Shown here piece after piece: positions 12,299 to 22,026 of a stretch of DNA of 64,000 nucleotides (its first letter is position 1; every line of letters starts with the position of its first letter). The DNA is from Littorina saxatilis (lineage: Eukaryota; Mollusca; Gastropoda; Littorinimorpha; Littorinidae): positions 27,116,534 to 27,180,533 of the forward strand of contig NC_090255.1 of NCBI RefSeq assembly GCF_037325665.1. The letters run 5' to 3'. The notes beneath the pieces are model-generated. The model was given only the letters and a program-made list of their open reading frames with translations. It ran no database searches and was not told where the DNA came from. Made by a program: the position numbers and the translations under genes.

Positions 12299-13530
12299 AG
12301 TCTCTCTCTCTCTCTCTTTCTTAGTCTCTCTCTCTTTCTTAGTCTCTCTCTCTCTCTTTCTTAGTCTCTCTCTCTTTCTTAGTCTCTCTCTCTCTCTCTC
12401 TCTTTTTTAGTCTCTCTCTCTCTTTCTTAGTCTCTCTCTCTCTCTCTTAGTCTCTCTCTCTCTTTCTTAGTCTCTCTCTCTCTCTTAGTCTCTCTCTCTT
12501 TCTTAGCCTCTCTCTCTCTTTCTTAGTCTCTCTCTCTCTCTCTCTCTTAGTCTCTCTCTCTCTTTCTTAGTCTTTCTCTCTCTCTCTTAGTCTCTCTCTC
12601 TTTCTTAGTCTCTCTTTCTCTCTCTTAGTCTCTCTCTCTCTTTCTTAGTGTCTCTCTCTCTTTTTTAGTCTCTCTCTCTCTCTTTCTTAGTCTCTCTCTC
12701 TCTCTCTCTCTTAGTCTCTCTCTCTCTCTCTCTCTTAGTCTCTCTCTCTCTTTCTTAGTCTCTCTCTCTCTCTCTCTCTTAGTCTCTCTCTCTTTCTTAG
12801 TCTCTCTTTCTCTCTCTTAGTCTCTCTCTCTCTCTTTCTTAGTCTCTCTCTCTCTCTTTTTTTAGTCTCTCTCTCTTTCTTAGTCTCTCTCTCTCTCTCT
12901 TAGTCTCTCTCTCTCTTTCTTAGTCTCCCTCTCTCTCTTTCTTAGTCTCTTTCTCTCTCTTTCTTAGTCTCTCTCTCTCTCTTTCTTTGTCTCTCTCTCT
13001 CTCTTTCTTTGTCTCTCTCTCTTTCTTAGTCTCCCTCTCTCTCTCTTTATTTGTCTCTCTCTCTTTATTTGTCTCTCTCTCTCTATCTTTCTTAGTCTCT
13101 CTCTCTCTCTTTCTTAGTATCTCTCTCTCTCTCTCTTTCTTAGTCTCTCTCTCTCTCTCGCTTTCTTAGTCTCCCTCTCTCTCTTTCTTTGTCTCTATCT
13201 CTTTTTTAGTCTCTCTCTCTTTCTTAGCCTCTCTCTCTCTCTTTCTTAGTCTCTCTCTCTCTCTCTCTTTCTTAGTCTCCCTCTCTCTCTTTCTTAGTCT
13301 CTCTCTCTCTCTTTCTTAGTCTCTCACTCTCTTTCTTAGACTCTCTCTCTCTCTTTCTTAGTCTCTCTCTCTCTCTTTCTTAGTCTCTCTCTCTCTTTCT
13401 TAGTCTCTCTCTCTCTCTTTCTTAGTCTCTCTCTCTCTCTTTCTTAGTCTCTCTCTCCCTCTCTCTCTTTCTTAGTCTCTCAGTCTCTCTCAGTCTCTCC
13501 CTCCCCCTCTCCCTCCCCCTCTCCCTCCCC
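11282..13530. repeat. 2.2-kb (TC)n tract punctuated by TTTCTTAG
   Basis: Almost pure pyrimidine on the plus strand. Runs of CT/TC 8-40 bases long are separated more than 80 times by TTTCTTAG (or CTCTTAG/TTTTTTAG), giving an irregular 16-40-bp higher-order unit. It begins with CTGT/CTGTCT variants (11282-11500) and ends with CCCTCTCC variants (13498-13530). Open frames across it are low-complexity artefacts. Confidence 0.9.
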
Positions 13531-13599
13531 TGCAAGAGGTCGGTGAAGGGAGAAACTCGATGCAACCACTGAAGTAGCGCTGTGGGTTTCCCTGAACCC

Positions 13600-13800
13600 A
13601 CCCCGTCGTTAGAGAAATAAACGGTAAAAACCCTCTTTCAAATGTATGGGTTCAGACAAACCCGCATCGTCGTTAGAGGAATAAACGGTAAAAACCCTCT
13701 TTCAAATGTATGGGTTCAGACAAACCCGCATCGTCGTTAGAGGAATAAACGGTAAAAACCCTCTTTCAAATGTATGGGTTCAGACAAACCCGCATCGTCG
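13600..13800. repeat. 64-bp tandem repeat, about 3 copies
   Basis: Exact 64-bp spacing between TCGTTAGAG occurrences at 13606, 13670 and 13734. The unit includes ATAAACGGTAAAAACC and ATGGGTTCAGACAAACCC. It forms the right subterminal region of the TTAA-flanked element, and diverged inverted relatives lie near its left end at 11166-11275. Confidence 0.9.
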
Positions 13801-13838
13801 GAAGTGTGTAGTCAAAAGCGGCATCCGGCAAAGGTTAA

Positions 13839-14225
13839 CATGTCTGATACATCTGTAAAAAAAGTCATTTTCTCTCTAGACTCGTTGGGTGCATATACAT
13901 TTGCGATAATCAAACATTGGTTATCACTACCAATCTTCACAGCAAGAATGCGCTTCGTTTCACACACGATCTTTACATAATCACAAACAAACCCTTTTTT
14001 CAATAATATAACCTGTCCCGAGCTATGCACGGTACTTTCACTGTAAAACAGATCACCACCCCACTCTCTCCTCCATTCTTCACTGACATATTTAGTAATA
14101 TGCGACTCTTGCAAACAAATGACATCATACTTTTTGCTTCTGAAAAACGTAAACAAACTTTTCCTTTTTCTTTTGGTTCTTAATCCTCGAGTATTCAGCG
14201 AGAACAATTTCATGTTGCAAGCCAT
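13839..14225 (-). CDS. LINE ORF2: endonuclease N-terminal part (true ORF2 start)
   Basis: Starts with M-A-C-N-M-K-L-F-S-L-N-T-R-G-L (14225), the standard first strand of an L1/Tx1 endonuclease with its catalytic Asn. Then come I-C-L-Q-E-S-H (catalytic Glu) and I-I-A-N-V-Y-A-P-N, and it stops being LINE at 13839 (F-F-T-D-V-S-D-M-L). The sequence resumes after the insertion at 10098. The start codon lies about 45 bp downstream of the ORF1 stop, the usual spacing in bicistronic LINEs. Confidence 0.83.
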
Positions 14226-14272
14226 TGTCAGTGTCTAGTATCAGTGTCAGTTCTTGTTACACAGCACGTGCG

Positions 14273-14745
14273 CTAGTTGGCACTCGCATCAAGCCGTGCG
14301 TGTTTCTCCACGCCTTCTGTTGTTGGGGAAACCCCCTCTGTCTCTTGGCGTGTCCGCTTGGGGGTATTTGACCGAGTGCGAGAGTCAAAATCGAGTTGTG
14401 TTTGTTTCTTGCTGTTCCTGTCTTTTGTTAATTGTCTACCTCTTTCTACGAGTGCTGGTTTTCCCTGCTTCTGTTTTGGTTTGTGTTTTGCAGAGGAGTG
14501 CATGTTTGTGTTTTTGCTTTGGGGTTGCTTATCTGTCTGAGCTGAGTTGCGCCGCCCTTGTGAGGGGGTGTCGTCTGTGGAAGCTTGTGATTATTTGCTG
14601 ATGTCTGTTGTCTGGGTGTCTTCCCACTTGTCCTCTTCCGTCTCTCCACCATCCCTTGCGTCATCGGCACGGGAGTCCTGCACGGGGCCGCTCTGTCCAC
14701 CCTCGTTGGTTGGTGCGCTAAAATTGACAACAAATCAGAACTGCT
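14273..14745 (-). pseudogene. LINE ORF1 C-terminal part
   Basis: In one minus-strand frame, an acidic/polar stretch (from about 14718) and then a basic Lys/Gln-rich tail ending ...H-A-R-L-D-A-S-A-N at 14273, just upstream of ORF2. One in-frame TAA (about 14598-14600) interrupts it. Position, composition and spacing to ORF2 suggest the tail of the LINE nucleic-acid-binding ORF1. No RRM or zinc knuckle is visible in this remnant. The upstream part is missing, replaced by the element starting near 14772. Confidence 0.5.
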
Positions 14746-14771
14746 AAAACAAAACATGTTCTTAGACAAAA

Positions 14772-15776
14772 ACATCAAGTTTGCATTCAAATCAGTAAGT
14801 TTTGTTCACATATCTTGTCTAACATGGACGCTATGGCATGCTGAGCGGTGTAGGTGTCAATCCTCTCAGCAGGCATAAAAGGCAGTTTTTGAAGACGTTT
14901 TAGCGGGTAATGAGACAAAAAATGATACATTTGAGTAACTCGCTAACGCATTGCCTTCAAACTTTCGGAAAGTTGTGCTAACACATGTTGTAAAGTACTT
15001 TCGGAATTTCAAGTATTAATTTGAGACATTAGGTCTGCTCGTATTTGTCATGTCAGAAACATGTCTTAAATTGACGATAGATTTTTGCTGAATCATTGAA
15101 CAAATTTTATTTTGTTGAAATTTTCAAGAACAATGACAGATGCGCCACATACTCAAATTTCATGTACATATTTTATCAGACATGGGTGGTATGAGGATTT
15201 CAACGCGAAAGTAGTTTTTTAAGAAGTTGACTCATTCAGAGCGCTGAGCGCAAATGTCGGCCTACGCATAGCAAAGCTCACTGCCGACACGCTTAACTGA
15301 TCAATGGCTCTTGAAAAAGCATTTTCCAAAAATGTGTGTGTGCGTTTAAACAAGTGCGCTTTGAACAGCCATTGGTGAAACTGTATTAAATTTAAGGGTA
15401 AATTGAAGCTTTCATTTTTCTAAATGCATGCTAATTCTAAATTTTTTTTCTGTTCAATCGGACAGGGTAGATCCTTATTTTTAAAACTCTTTCTGGGATG
15501 TCGCATAACAGCAGAACTAATACCTCACATGACTTGAGATTTCGTGTGTACTTTACGACATGTGTTAACAGAAATCTCCGAAAGTTTGAAGGCAATGCGT
15601 TTGCGAGTTACTCATATGTACCATTCTTTGTCTTGTTACCCGCTAAAATGGCTTCAAAATCTGCCTTTTATGCCTGCTGAGAGTATTGACACCTACACCG
15701 CTCAGCATGCCATAGCGTCCATGTTAGACAAGATATATGTGAACAACACATACTGATTTGGATGCAGATTTGATTG
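14772..15776. mobile_element. Long-TIR element, about 1.0 kb, arms of about 280 bp
   Basis: The left arm (14772-15050) and right arm (15500-15776) are reverse complements with some 10-15 percent mismatch. Shared blocks include TTGTCTAACATGGACGCTAT, GGCATGCTGAGCGGTGTAGG and CATTGCCTTCAAACTTTCGG. The roughly 450-bp centre has no coding frame. A foldback-type non-autonomous DNA transposon is the simplest reading. The target duplication could not be fixed. Confidence 0.7.
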
Positions 15777-15913
15777 TGTGAGCAAGAGTGACCCTGTTTG
15801 TTGTTTTATTATCTCAAATTGAAGAACAACTCATTTTTTGCCCACACAAATTGATTTGGTTCGGCTGTTGTGCCTAGCAGTGTTGTTTTGCCATTTTGAA
15901 GAAGACTGGGTGA

Positions 15914-16210
15914 CAGGGTGACCCCCCAAAAATGCAACCCTCAATAATGCTAATAACTTCTACATCTGTTGACCGAATCACTTTATATTTGGGGAACATA
16001 AACTTCAGCTACCGTGACACTTTCACAAAGGGGCAATTTTGTAGATCAAATGGTCAGACTTTTGTGCTATGTATTTCAAAAAAAGTTGCCAAGATGTGGA
16101 AGGGTCATGGATAGGCTGAAGTTTATGTCCCCCAAATAAAAAGTGATTCGGTCAACAGATGTAGAAGTTATTAGCATTTTTGAGGGTTGCATTGTTTTAA
16201 GGTCACCCTG
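15914..16210. mobile_element. Palindromic MITE, copy 1 (CAGGGTGACC ends)
   Basis: Starts CAGGGTGACCCCCCAAAAAT and ends with the inverse. Nearly the whole 297 bp folds on itself, e.g. CTTCTACATCTGTTGACCGA at the left and its complement at the right. A second copy is at 28606-28900. The right flank has TA, as expected for a TA-target element, but the left flank does not. Confidence 0.8.
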
Positions 16211-16455
16211 TATTTGACAAAAATTCAGCCTGACTGGGCCATTTCTACTTTAGTATTACGAAGTGAATTTCCAGGATGTTGTTATAACATTTAAAGATTA
16301 ATAACTGAACAGGACACATTTCTAAAGATTTCATATAACGATTATCCGCCCTATCCGGACACGCCCATCACTTTTCAGGTTGTTGTTTTTTCATCATAAT
16401 TTAAATGCATAATTACGGCACATCATAGTCGAGTCATGCATAACTTATGGCGATT
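16211..16455. repeat. Repeat X, copy 1 (next to the MITE)
   Basis: About 245 bp that recur in reverse complement at 28376-28605, beside the second copy of the same MITE. Shared blocks include GGGCCATTTCTACTTTAGTA and GACACGCCCATCACTTTTCAG. The MITE therefore sits inside a larger older repeat. Between 16456 and 17185 I see no recognisable gene. A 16515-16725 stretch has higher GC and a short minus-strand frame, but nothing identifies it. Confidence 0.7.
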
Positions 16456-17183
16456 AACAGTAGTGTGCTAACATTTTTTAAACTGTTTCAGATTTTTAAG
16501 TACTATTTTTGTAATTACAGGTCTTTGACGGGTGGTTATCAACCTCCCTTCCCCTATCTTGGTAGTGGTGACAAACACACCTGGAAGGACATGTGGCTGC
16601 ACTAGAAGTAGGCTCCTCTGGGAAGGATCCTCTGTTAAGGTTGCAGGCCATGCCCGAAACCGGGGATGGGAGCCGCTCAGCAATGGACAGGACCAGCTCC
16701 CCCGCGGTCATCTCGTTAATCATGTTCTGACCAACACAGTTAAAAGTCCTATTGTCATGAAATAATGTAATGCATTTAAATTTGTATCCATTTTATCTGT
16801 TTTAATAGATGTAGTATTATGAAACAAGTGGCATATAGATATAATTATAAGCCATGCGCACTTGACCGGCATTCATGAAACTTTGTGGAATTATCATCCC
16901 ATATCTCAGGCCAATGTACACCAAATTTGAAGTAAGTTGTAGAAGTAATTCATGAGTTATCAGCATTTTAATGTTTTTTTTAGTTTTTTTGGTTTTTTTT
17001 GGGGGGTTACTTTGTACATGTTTGTGTGTGTGCTTTATGCATTCAGATGTATATATATATATGTAAGAGTGTATGCATTAAATAAGTTGGTATATAATTA
17101 AAATTATTTTGTTAATAAATTGTGTCTCGACTGATTGATTTTGTAAGTATCCTTTTAAACAGCAAACGGAAGTATAGTGTGTC

Positions 17184-17309
<126 letters not shown>

Positions 17310-17968
17310 TTTACAATATATACAGCCCATACTTGAATAACTGAGATTAACATAAGCACTCAAGCAATAACAGAGAGAAGAAATCTTCAAACCATTACAT
17401 TTGTAACTACACAAACTCACTGTAAGACTAAGAGACTGGATCTTTCTTCCCGATAACTCTTGGCGGCAGCTTCTTGAGTAGCTGTCCGCATGCGGACTCT
17501 CTGTGTCCCCGATTGCGCTGACAAACAATGTAACACTGCCGCACCTGCCCTGCCTCTTCTGACCGGTGGAGACGATGCTTAGCTCAGAGTTGAGACATGA
17601 GATAAGCGTACTGTGCTCGACCTGAGTATCGAAATGGACAGCTTTTACAGAAAAAATCAAAACTTGACTAAATGTAAAAAGAAACAACAAAACAAAAGTG
17701 TTAAAAGACACAGTCTAAGAAATGGACAAACGGTTATACTTGACGGACATGAATCATAAGTGAATAAAATACGTGGCTTATACCTACCATGCAATACAGT
17801 ACAGTATTAGTTTATTTATGCCATTAGGGGCGAATATATAATGAGTTACACGTTTGGCATTTTTAAGAACTAAATGCATACATGAATCGTCTAAAACATG
17901 ATCAGGTATAAGAAAACAAACACGTACAGATACTCCGATTCACACAATCACTCGTACTACCACGTGAA

Positions 17969-17970
17969 TG

Positions 17971-18032
<62 letters not shown>

Positions 18033-18165
18033 GCACGCGCGCACGCACGTACGTGCACACACACAGACGCACACACACATACACACACACACACACATCC
18101 ACAGACATACACACGCACATTTTACACATACAAACAAACACGCACATTTTACACACATACGGCAC
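17969..18165. repeat. CA-rich microsatellite
   Basis: A pure CA run (about 17969-18027) followed by degenerate CA/CGCA. Bases 18166-19136 hold no feature I can support. Confidence 0.93.
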
Positions 18166-19136
18166 ACACATAGACCTAAGAAATACACAAATAAAAACCA
18201 GCTGCATTCTAAGATTCGACCGGAGAATCTAGATCTCCGATTCAACTGATTCAGTTAATAGATCTGTAGTTGTTAGTCTTGCAGGAAAATCAATGGCGAT
18301 TCTGACATCGGTGTTGCGGGTACTAGTCTACGCAAACTCATTAAAAATGAAAGCACACAAATCAAGGACTCTTGTTGGAAAATACAATTGTTTTTGATTC
18401 CGATCCTTATTTTGTAGTCGAAATATTTTGTGTGTGCAGAAATACAAATTTAGATCGAGTGCAAGCGTTTTAGATTTCATTGTCAGTGTACGTGTGTCAC
18501 TGTGTCGGAACTGTGCCTCTCGAAACATTGAGTTAGTGTTAGACCTATGCTTTTGCTTTATTTTTATGATGACTCCTTAATTCCTGAACCGAATCATTAA
18601 GCACAGCCTCTTTGTAAACCGCCATCAAACATAAAGTACCGTAATGTGCAATGCTGTAAGTGTAAAACTGACTTTTGAGAGGTTCCCTGAAATGCGTCAA
18701 CTCGGCTAAGATTTAATATCTACGAATGACGAACACAGTACGTGAACAGAGCAAACACATTGCTTGAAACTGTTTTGTTGCATTATGAAGCCTTGTTTGC
18801 AGCCACTTAAAAGTCTTATACGACAAGAATGTATTGCATAATTGATAAAAAGAACTTACCAGAGAACTTTCGTCAAGGCAGCGGCTGCTCACCGCTAGGA
18901 ATTCTGGGAGGTTGAGCACTTTGAAAACTTCCGGTTTCCATTATGTTCCAAATAAGGATATCCTACTATGCTGAAATACTACAATGAATTTTCAAACGGC
19001 TACCCTGTCTCCGTCCTTTCTGATCGGAGGGGGGTGTTTTTTTGAAAGTGTTAGTGACTAGACTCAGCATTTTAGATGTAAAATGTCAATTTCTGTAAGA
19101 AAATGTAGACGAGGACCTTTAACACAAAAAAAGCGG

Positions 19137-19162
19137 GGGGGGGGGGGGGGGGGGGGGGGGGG
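19137..19162. repeat. Poly-G run of about 26 bases
   Basis: An uninterrupted G tract, likely hard to sequence, so its length is uncertain. It borders the segment that is inverted relative to the second GPCR copy. Confidence 0.95.
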
Positions 19163-19425
19163 TCCACTGAAATGTGACGAAGGTGAGTCGTGTAAACATT
19201 TGCTTTCCTTATTTTTTCTGATGTAGGTAATGGTGTTTACGAGACGTCAATACATCAATGTGTGTACATGTTTGGCAAATAGTTTGAACGTACTCACAAT
19301 ATTAATTTTATTTTTCGTTTGTTCTAAATAGGCAAATGAAGCAGTCAAAACCACCACCACCACCAACAACAACCACAACAACCACATCAACAACAACGTC
19401 ATTGTCATAAGAAATTCCAACAAAC

Positions 19426-21057
19426 ATGCAGGAGAGTTCACCACCGACGAGTCGCTCAAGTAATGATGACGTCACAACAGAGTCCACGACACAAGCATTA
19501 GACTCATTATACAATGTCAATGAATTCGTGAATCAGAAAAACGCGGAGTATGTGCACAAATTAATACCCACCATAGTTTTCATTGTCGTGCTGATGATAG
19601 TGGGTATGGTGGGAAACAGTGTTGTCTTCACTGTGTACTACAAGAGGTTCACACCCTGCGTTACGAGAACGTACATTCTGGCCATGAATGTCTGTGCTTT
19701 TCTTATCAACGTCGTGTCCATGCCTTTGCAACTAGAGCAGATATATATTAATACTACATTTGACTCTGAGTGGGGTTGCAAGACATCTGGAATTCTCAGG
19801 CATCTCCTAATCCTGTTCTCTGCTTCATTATTGGTTGCTGTGTCCGTCGACAGATATAACGTGATGTGTAGCGTTCGTCACAGCTTGCAGTATTCTTTAA
19901 AACGTACCTACGTCCACATCCTACTCTGCGCCGTTGTTTCATTCATTTTGTCAGTGCCCTATGGTGTGATTACTGGTAAAACCAAGACAATTTTTGCAGA
20001 CTCCAACATTACTGGAGTTAGGTGTGGTTTAACTGACGAATACAAGGGTTCTACTACCGCCAGTGTTTATGACTTAACGCTCGGTATTGTGTATGTGCTG
20101 TGTGTCATCACCGTGAGCGTGTCGTACAGTAGAATAGTGCTTCATCTGTGGCGTCACCAGAAAACCATTACTGCAAGAGGAATCACACAAAGAAAAGTTA
20201 ACTTTTGGGATTATTTAAGATCAGTCACCAGCGACAAAATTTGGTCACGTAATACTGAAGAATTTAGCTCGGGTCGTCCGCTGTCAAATAAGGCAAACCA
20301 CGATAGTACATCGGTGAACAAAGAACAAGCAATACCCATCTCCGAAACAGACATTACCCCATCTCTGTCCCAAGCTGAAAAAACGTTCTGCCATGTTGAA
20401 GAACCTAGATCGGTTCTTCAAACGTCGAACAAAGAACAAGCAATACCCATCTCCGAAACAGACATTACCACATCTCTGTCCCAAGCTGAGAAAACGGTAT
20501 GCTATGTTGAAGAACCTAGCTCGACCCGTCTGTCTTTAAAGCAGGCAAAACCGAATAATGAAGCGGTGAACGAAGAACAAGAAATACCTTGCTCCGCAAC
20601 AGACATTTGCACATCTCTCTCCCAACCTGAGCCAACGTTATGCCATGTTGAAGAATTTCGGTTGACGGTTCATCAAGCGGTGAACGAAGAACTAGCAACC
20701 GTATCAGACATGACCACAGCCCTCCCCCAATTTCAACAACGTTTCAACCAGCAGGTGACAATTCAAAGCACAGAGGTCAGACGACACGTCAGGAGTATTC
20801 CCTCACGCACAACTTTCATGCTGGTCGTTCTAACCGTGCTGTTCGTTCTGAATTACATCCCTTACCTCTACATAAAAATCATTTACGATAAGGTAATCTC
20901 AAACGAGAAATTGACGCAGCATAACAACTCGAACTGGCGCATGATTGGTCTGAATTCCGTTTACGTCAACAGCGCTGTCAGCCCTCTTGTGTTTAGTTTC
21001 TGTTCAAGCAGATTTCGCTATGAATTGTGCAATCTATTTCGCGGCAAAAATATGTAA
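19426..21057 (+). CDS. Class A (rhodopsin-like) GPCR, orphan, copy 1
   Basis: Intronless 543-residue receptor. TM1 about 47-72 with G-N-S-V-V (N64); TM2 82-105; C118 and C200 can form the TM3-ECL2 disulfide; TM3 122-147 ends in D-R-Y (142-144); TM4 161-183; TM5 213-240; TM6 461-485, where CWxP is replaced by V-L-N-Y-I-P-Y; TM7 506-527 with N-S-A-V-S-P-L-V-F in place of NPxxY; then a helix-8-like F-R-Y-E-L-C-N-L-F. ICL3 is very long (about 241-460) and holds 3.5 imperfect repeats of about 37-46 residues built on N-K-E-Q-A-I-P-I-S-E-T-D-I-T. The N-terminus is Ser/Thr-rich without a signal peptide. ATG 19426 is the first in frame. The ligand is unknown; peptide or chemosensory type is only a guess. 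Confidence 0.9.
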   Translation: MQESSPPTSRSSNDDVTTESTTQALDSLYNVNEFVNQKNAEYVHKLIPTIVFIVVLMIVGMVGNSVVFTVYYKRFTPCVTRTYILAMNVCAFLINVVSMPLQLEQIYINTTFDSEWGCKTSGILRHLLILFSASLLVAVSVDRYNVMCSVRHSLQYSLKRTYVHILLCAVVSFILSVPYGVITGKTKTIFADSNITGVRCGLTDEYKGSTTASVYDLTLGIVYVLCVITVSVSYSRIVLHLWRHQKTITARGITQRKVNFWDYLRSVTSDKIWSRNTEEFSSGRPLSNKANHDSTSVNKEQAIPISETDITPSLSQAEKTFCHVEEPRSVLQTSNKEQAIPISETDITTSLSQAEKTVCYVEEPSSTRLSLKQAKPNNEAVNEEQEIPCSATDICTSLSQPEPTLCHVEEFRLTVHQAVNEELATVSDMTTALPQFQQRFNQQVTIQSTEVRRHVRSIPSRTTFMLVVLTVLFVLNYIPYLYIKIIYDKVISNEKLTQHNNSNWRMIGLNSVYVNSAVSPLVFSFCSSRFRYELCNLFRGKNM

Positions 21058-21289
21058 ATTTCAACGAAGGTTTACTTGGACTTTTGTATTATTGACACTA
21101 TGCAGCAAATAAATTGCAAACCTTATGCAACAGATGGTATTGCAGAAAAGCGAACACATAAACAAAACTAAAATGTGTGTGCCTGTGTAGGGGGGGGGGA
21201 GGGGGGAGGGGGTGGGGGCATTTTAAGGGGTTAGGCTATACTTGAATATAGTGTGGTACTGAAAAAAAGGAAAAAGCCCGACCTACAAA

Positions 21290-21739
21290 ACGTTAGCATT
21301 TTGCAATAGATTTTAGTTTTGCTTAGCACGATTATAATAACAATTTTAAATGCCGAGACAATTAAAGTGTTTTGACCCACCTGAGTAGTTGGCTAGTCTT
21401 AGTATTCATCTGTGCCCGGCCTTCCGTGGCCAAAAACCTTAACGTTGAGGTTACCTCAGACGTTTTTCATGCTACACCTCAGAAAATTTGCACACTTTTA
21501 GGATTTGATAATACCACGAAGTGACCCAAGTTTGGTTGGCTCTCGTCAATTGTCACGGCGGGGTCAGGTTCGTTTCATAAAAACTTAACGTTGAGGTTAT
21601 CTCGGATGTTTTTAAAGCTAGAGCTTTGAAACTTTGCACACGTCTAGGGTTTAACAATTTCCCGACTTGACCCGAGCTTGATTGACCCCCGTCACAATTT
21701 TGGGTCACATTGGGGTCATGTTCGTAAACACATTACGTT
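21290..21739. repeat. 3' flank with ~148-bp tandem units (AACGTTGAGGTTA)
   Basis: AACGTTGAGGTTACCTCAGA at about 21440 and AACGTTGAGGTTATCTCGGA at about 21588 head two imperfect units of about 148 bp, and a third begins at 21735. Related units occur at 39404-39790, 41160-41650 and 43075-43150. This is a dispersed, locally tandem noncoding family. Confidence 0.7.
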
Positions 21740-21904
21740 AAAGGAAAAGTCCAAGGTTTTGAAGTATCTCCAAAAGCTTGAATATCGAATGCCAAATGTT
21801 ATAAACATCTCAGGAAAAATATTTTAAAAATTATTAAAAAATTTGTTGTTGTAATTGAACATTTATTATTGGTGGGCTAACCAAGACAAGCCGCCTGGGG
21901 TCAT

Positions 21905-21960
21905 GTTGTGGTCACGTGATTTTTGGTTCACTGTGACGTCGGTTCACTGTGACGTCACAG
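21905..21960 (+). promoter_or_regulatory. Promoter-like cluster: E-box, tandem CRE
   Basis: CACGTG-type box in GTCACGTGAT, then two copies of GGTTCACTGTGACGTC in tandem, the second completing a perfect TGACGTCA (about 21951-21958). It lies 70-115 bp upstream of the THAP gene start, so a CREB/ATF-responsive promoter is plausible. This is inferred from motifs only. Confidence 0.45.
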
Positions 21961-22026
21961 TGTTTGTTTTGGTTCAACCAGCGTGGTGTTCATGCATGTG
22001 TAAAAGTGATAACTGGGTTCGGAAGA

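Larger units (their letters stand above)
10973..13834. mobile_element. TTAA-flanked piggyBac-like non-autonomous element
   Basis: Flanked by TTAA at 10969-10972 and 13835-13838. Termini are CCTTTGCCG...CGGCAAAGG, a short TIR of piggyBac style (TTAA target, ends starting CC). Both ends also carry inverted copies of a roughly 64-66-bp unit with GCGGGTT...ACCCATAC: two copies on the left (from about 11166 and 11232) and 3.1 tandem copies on the right (13600-13800). The core is a pyrimidine tract. No transposase is present, so it depended on a partner element. TTAA duplication plus TIRs is strong evidence for a DNA transposon. The superfamily is inferred from the end motif. Confidence 0.7.
6206..14745 (-). 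mobile_element. L1/Tx1-type LINE, minus strand, split by nested insertions
   Basis: From 14745 down to 6206 this is one LINE in pieces: the ORF1 tail (14273-14745), the ORF2 endonuclease N-terminal part (13839-14225), the endonuclease C-terminal part (9383-10098), the RT and C-terminal zinc region (6314-8504), then a short 3' UTR with an A-rich tail near 6206-6245. The three ORF2 pieces have no internal stop or frameshift and abut in sense at both junctions. Only insertions interrupt ORF2: R2 plus a TTAA-flanked element at 10099-13838, and R1 at 8505-9382. Inferred order of events: the LINE landed first, then the R copies, then the TTAA element at the edge of R2. Confidence 0.85.
19240..21739. 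repeat. Segmental duplication, copy 1 (GPCR plus flanks)
   Basis: About 2.5 kb matching 37187-39716 in direct orientation: 5' flank, whole GPCR gene and about 680 bp of 3' flank. The 3' flank differs by roughly 27 substitutions in 680 bp by hand count (about 4 percent). Homology ends at GTTAA (21735-21739), after which copy 1 reads AGGAAAAGTCC and copy 2 continues GGTTTTCTCAG. Confidence 0.9.

Noticed and set aside
11282-13530. TTAG motif in the pyrimidine tract as an arthropod-type telomere repeat
   Set aside because: TTAG occurs once per variable 16-40-bp unit and never as tandem TTAGG; it is a degenerate microsatellite.
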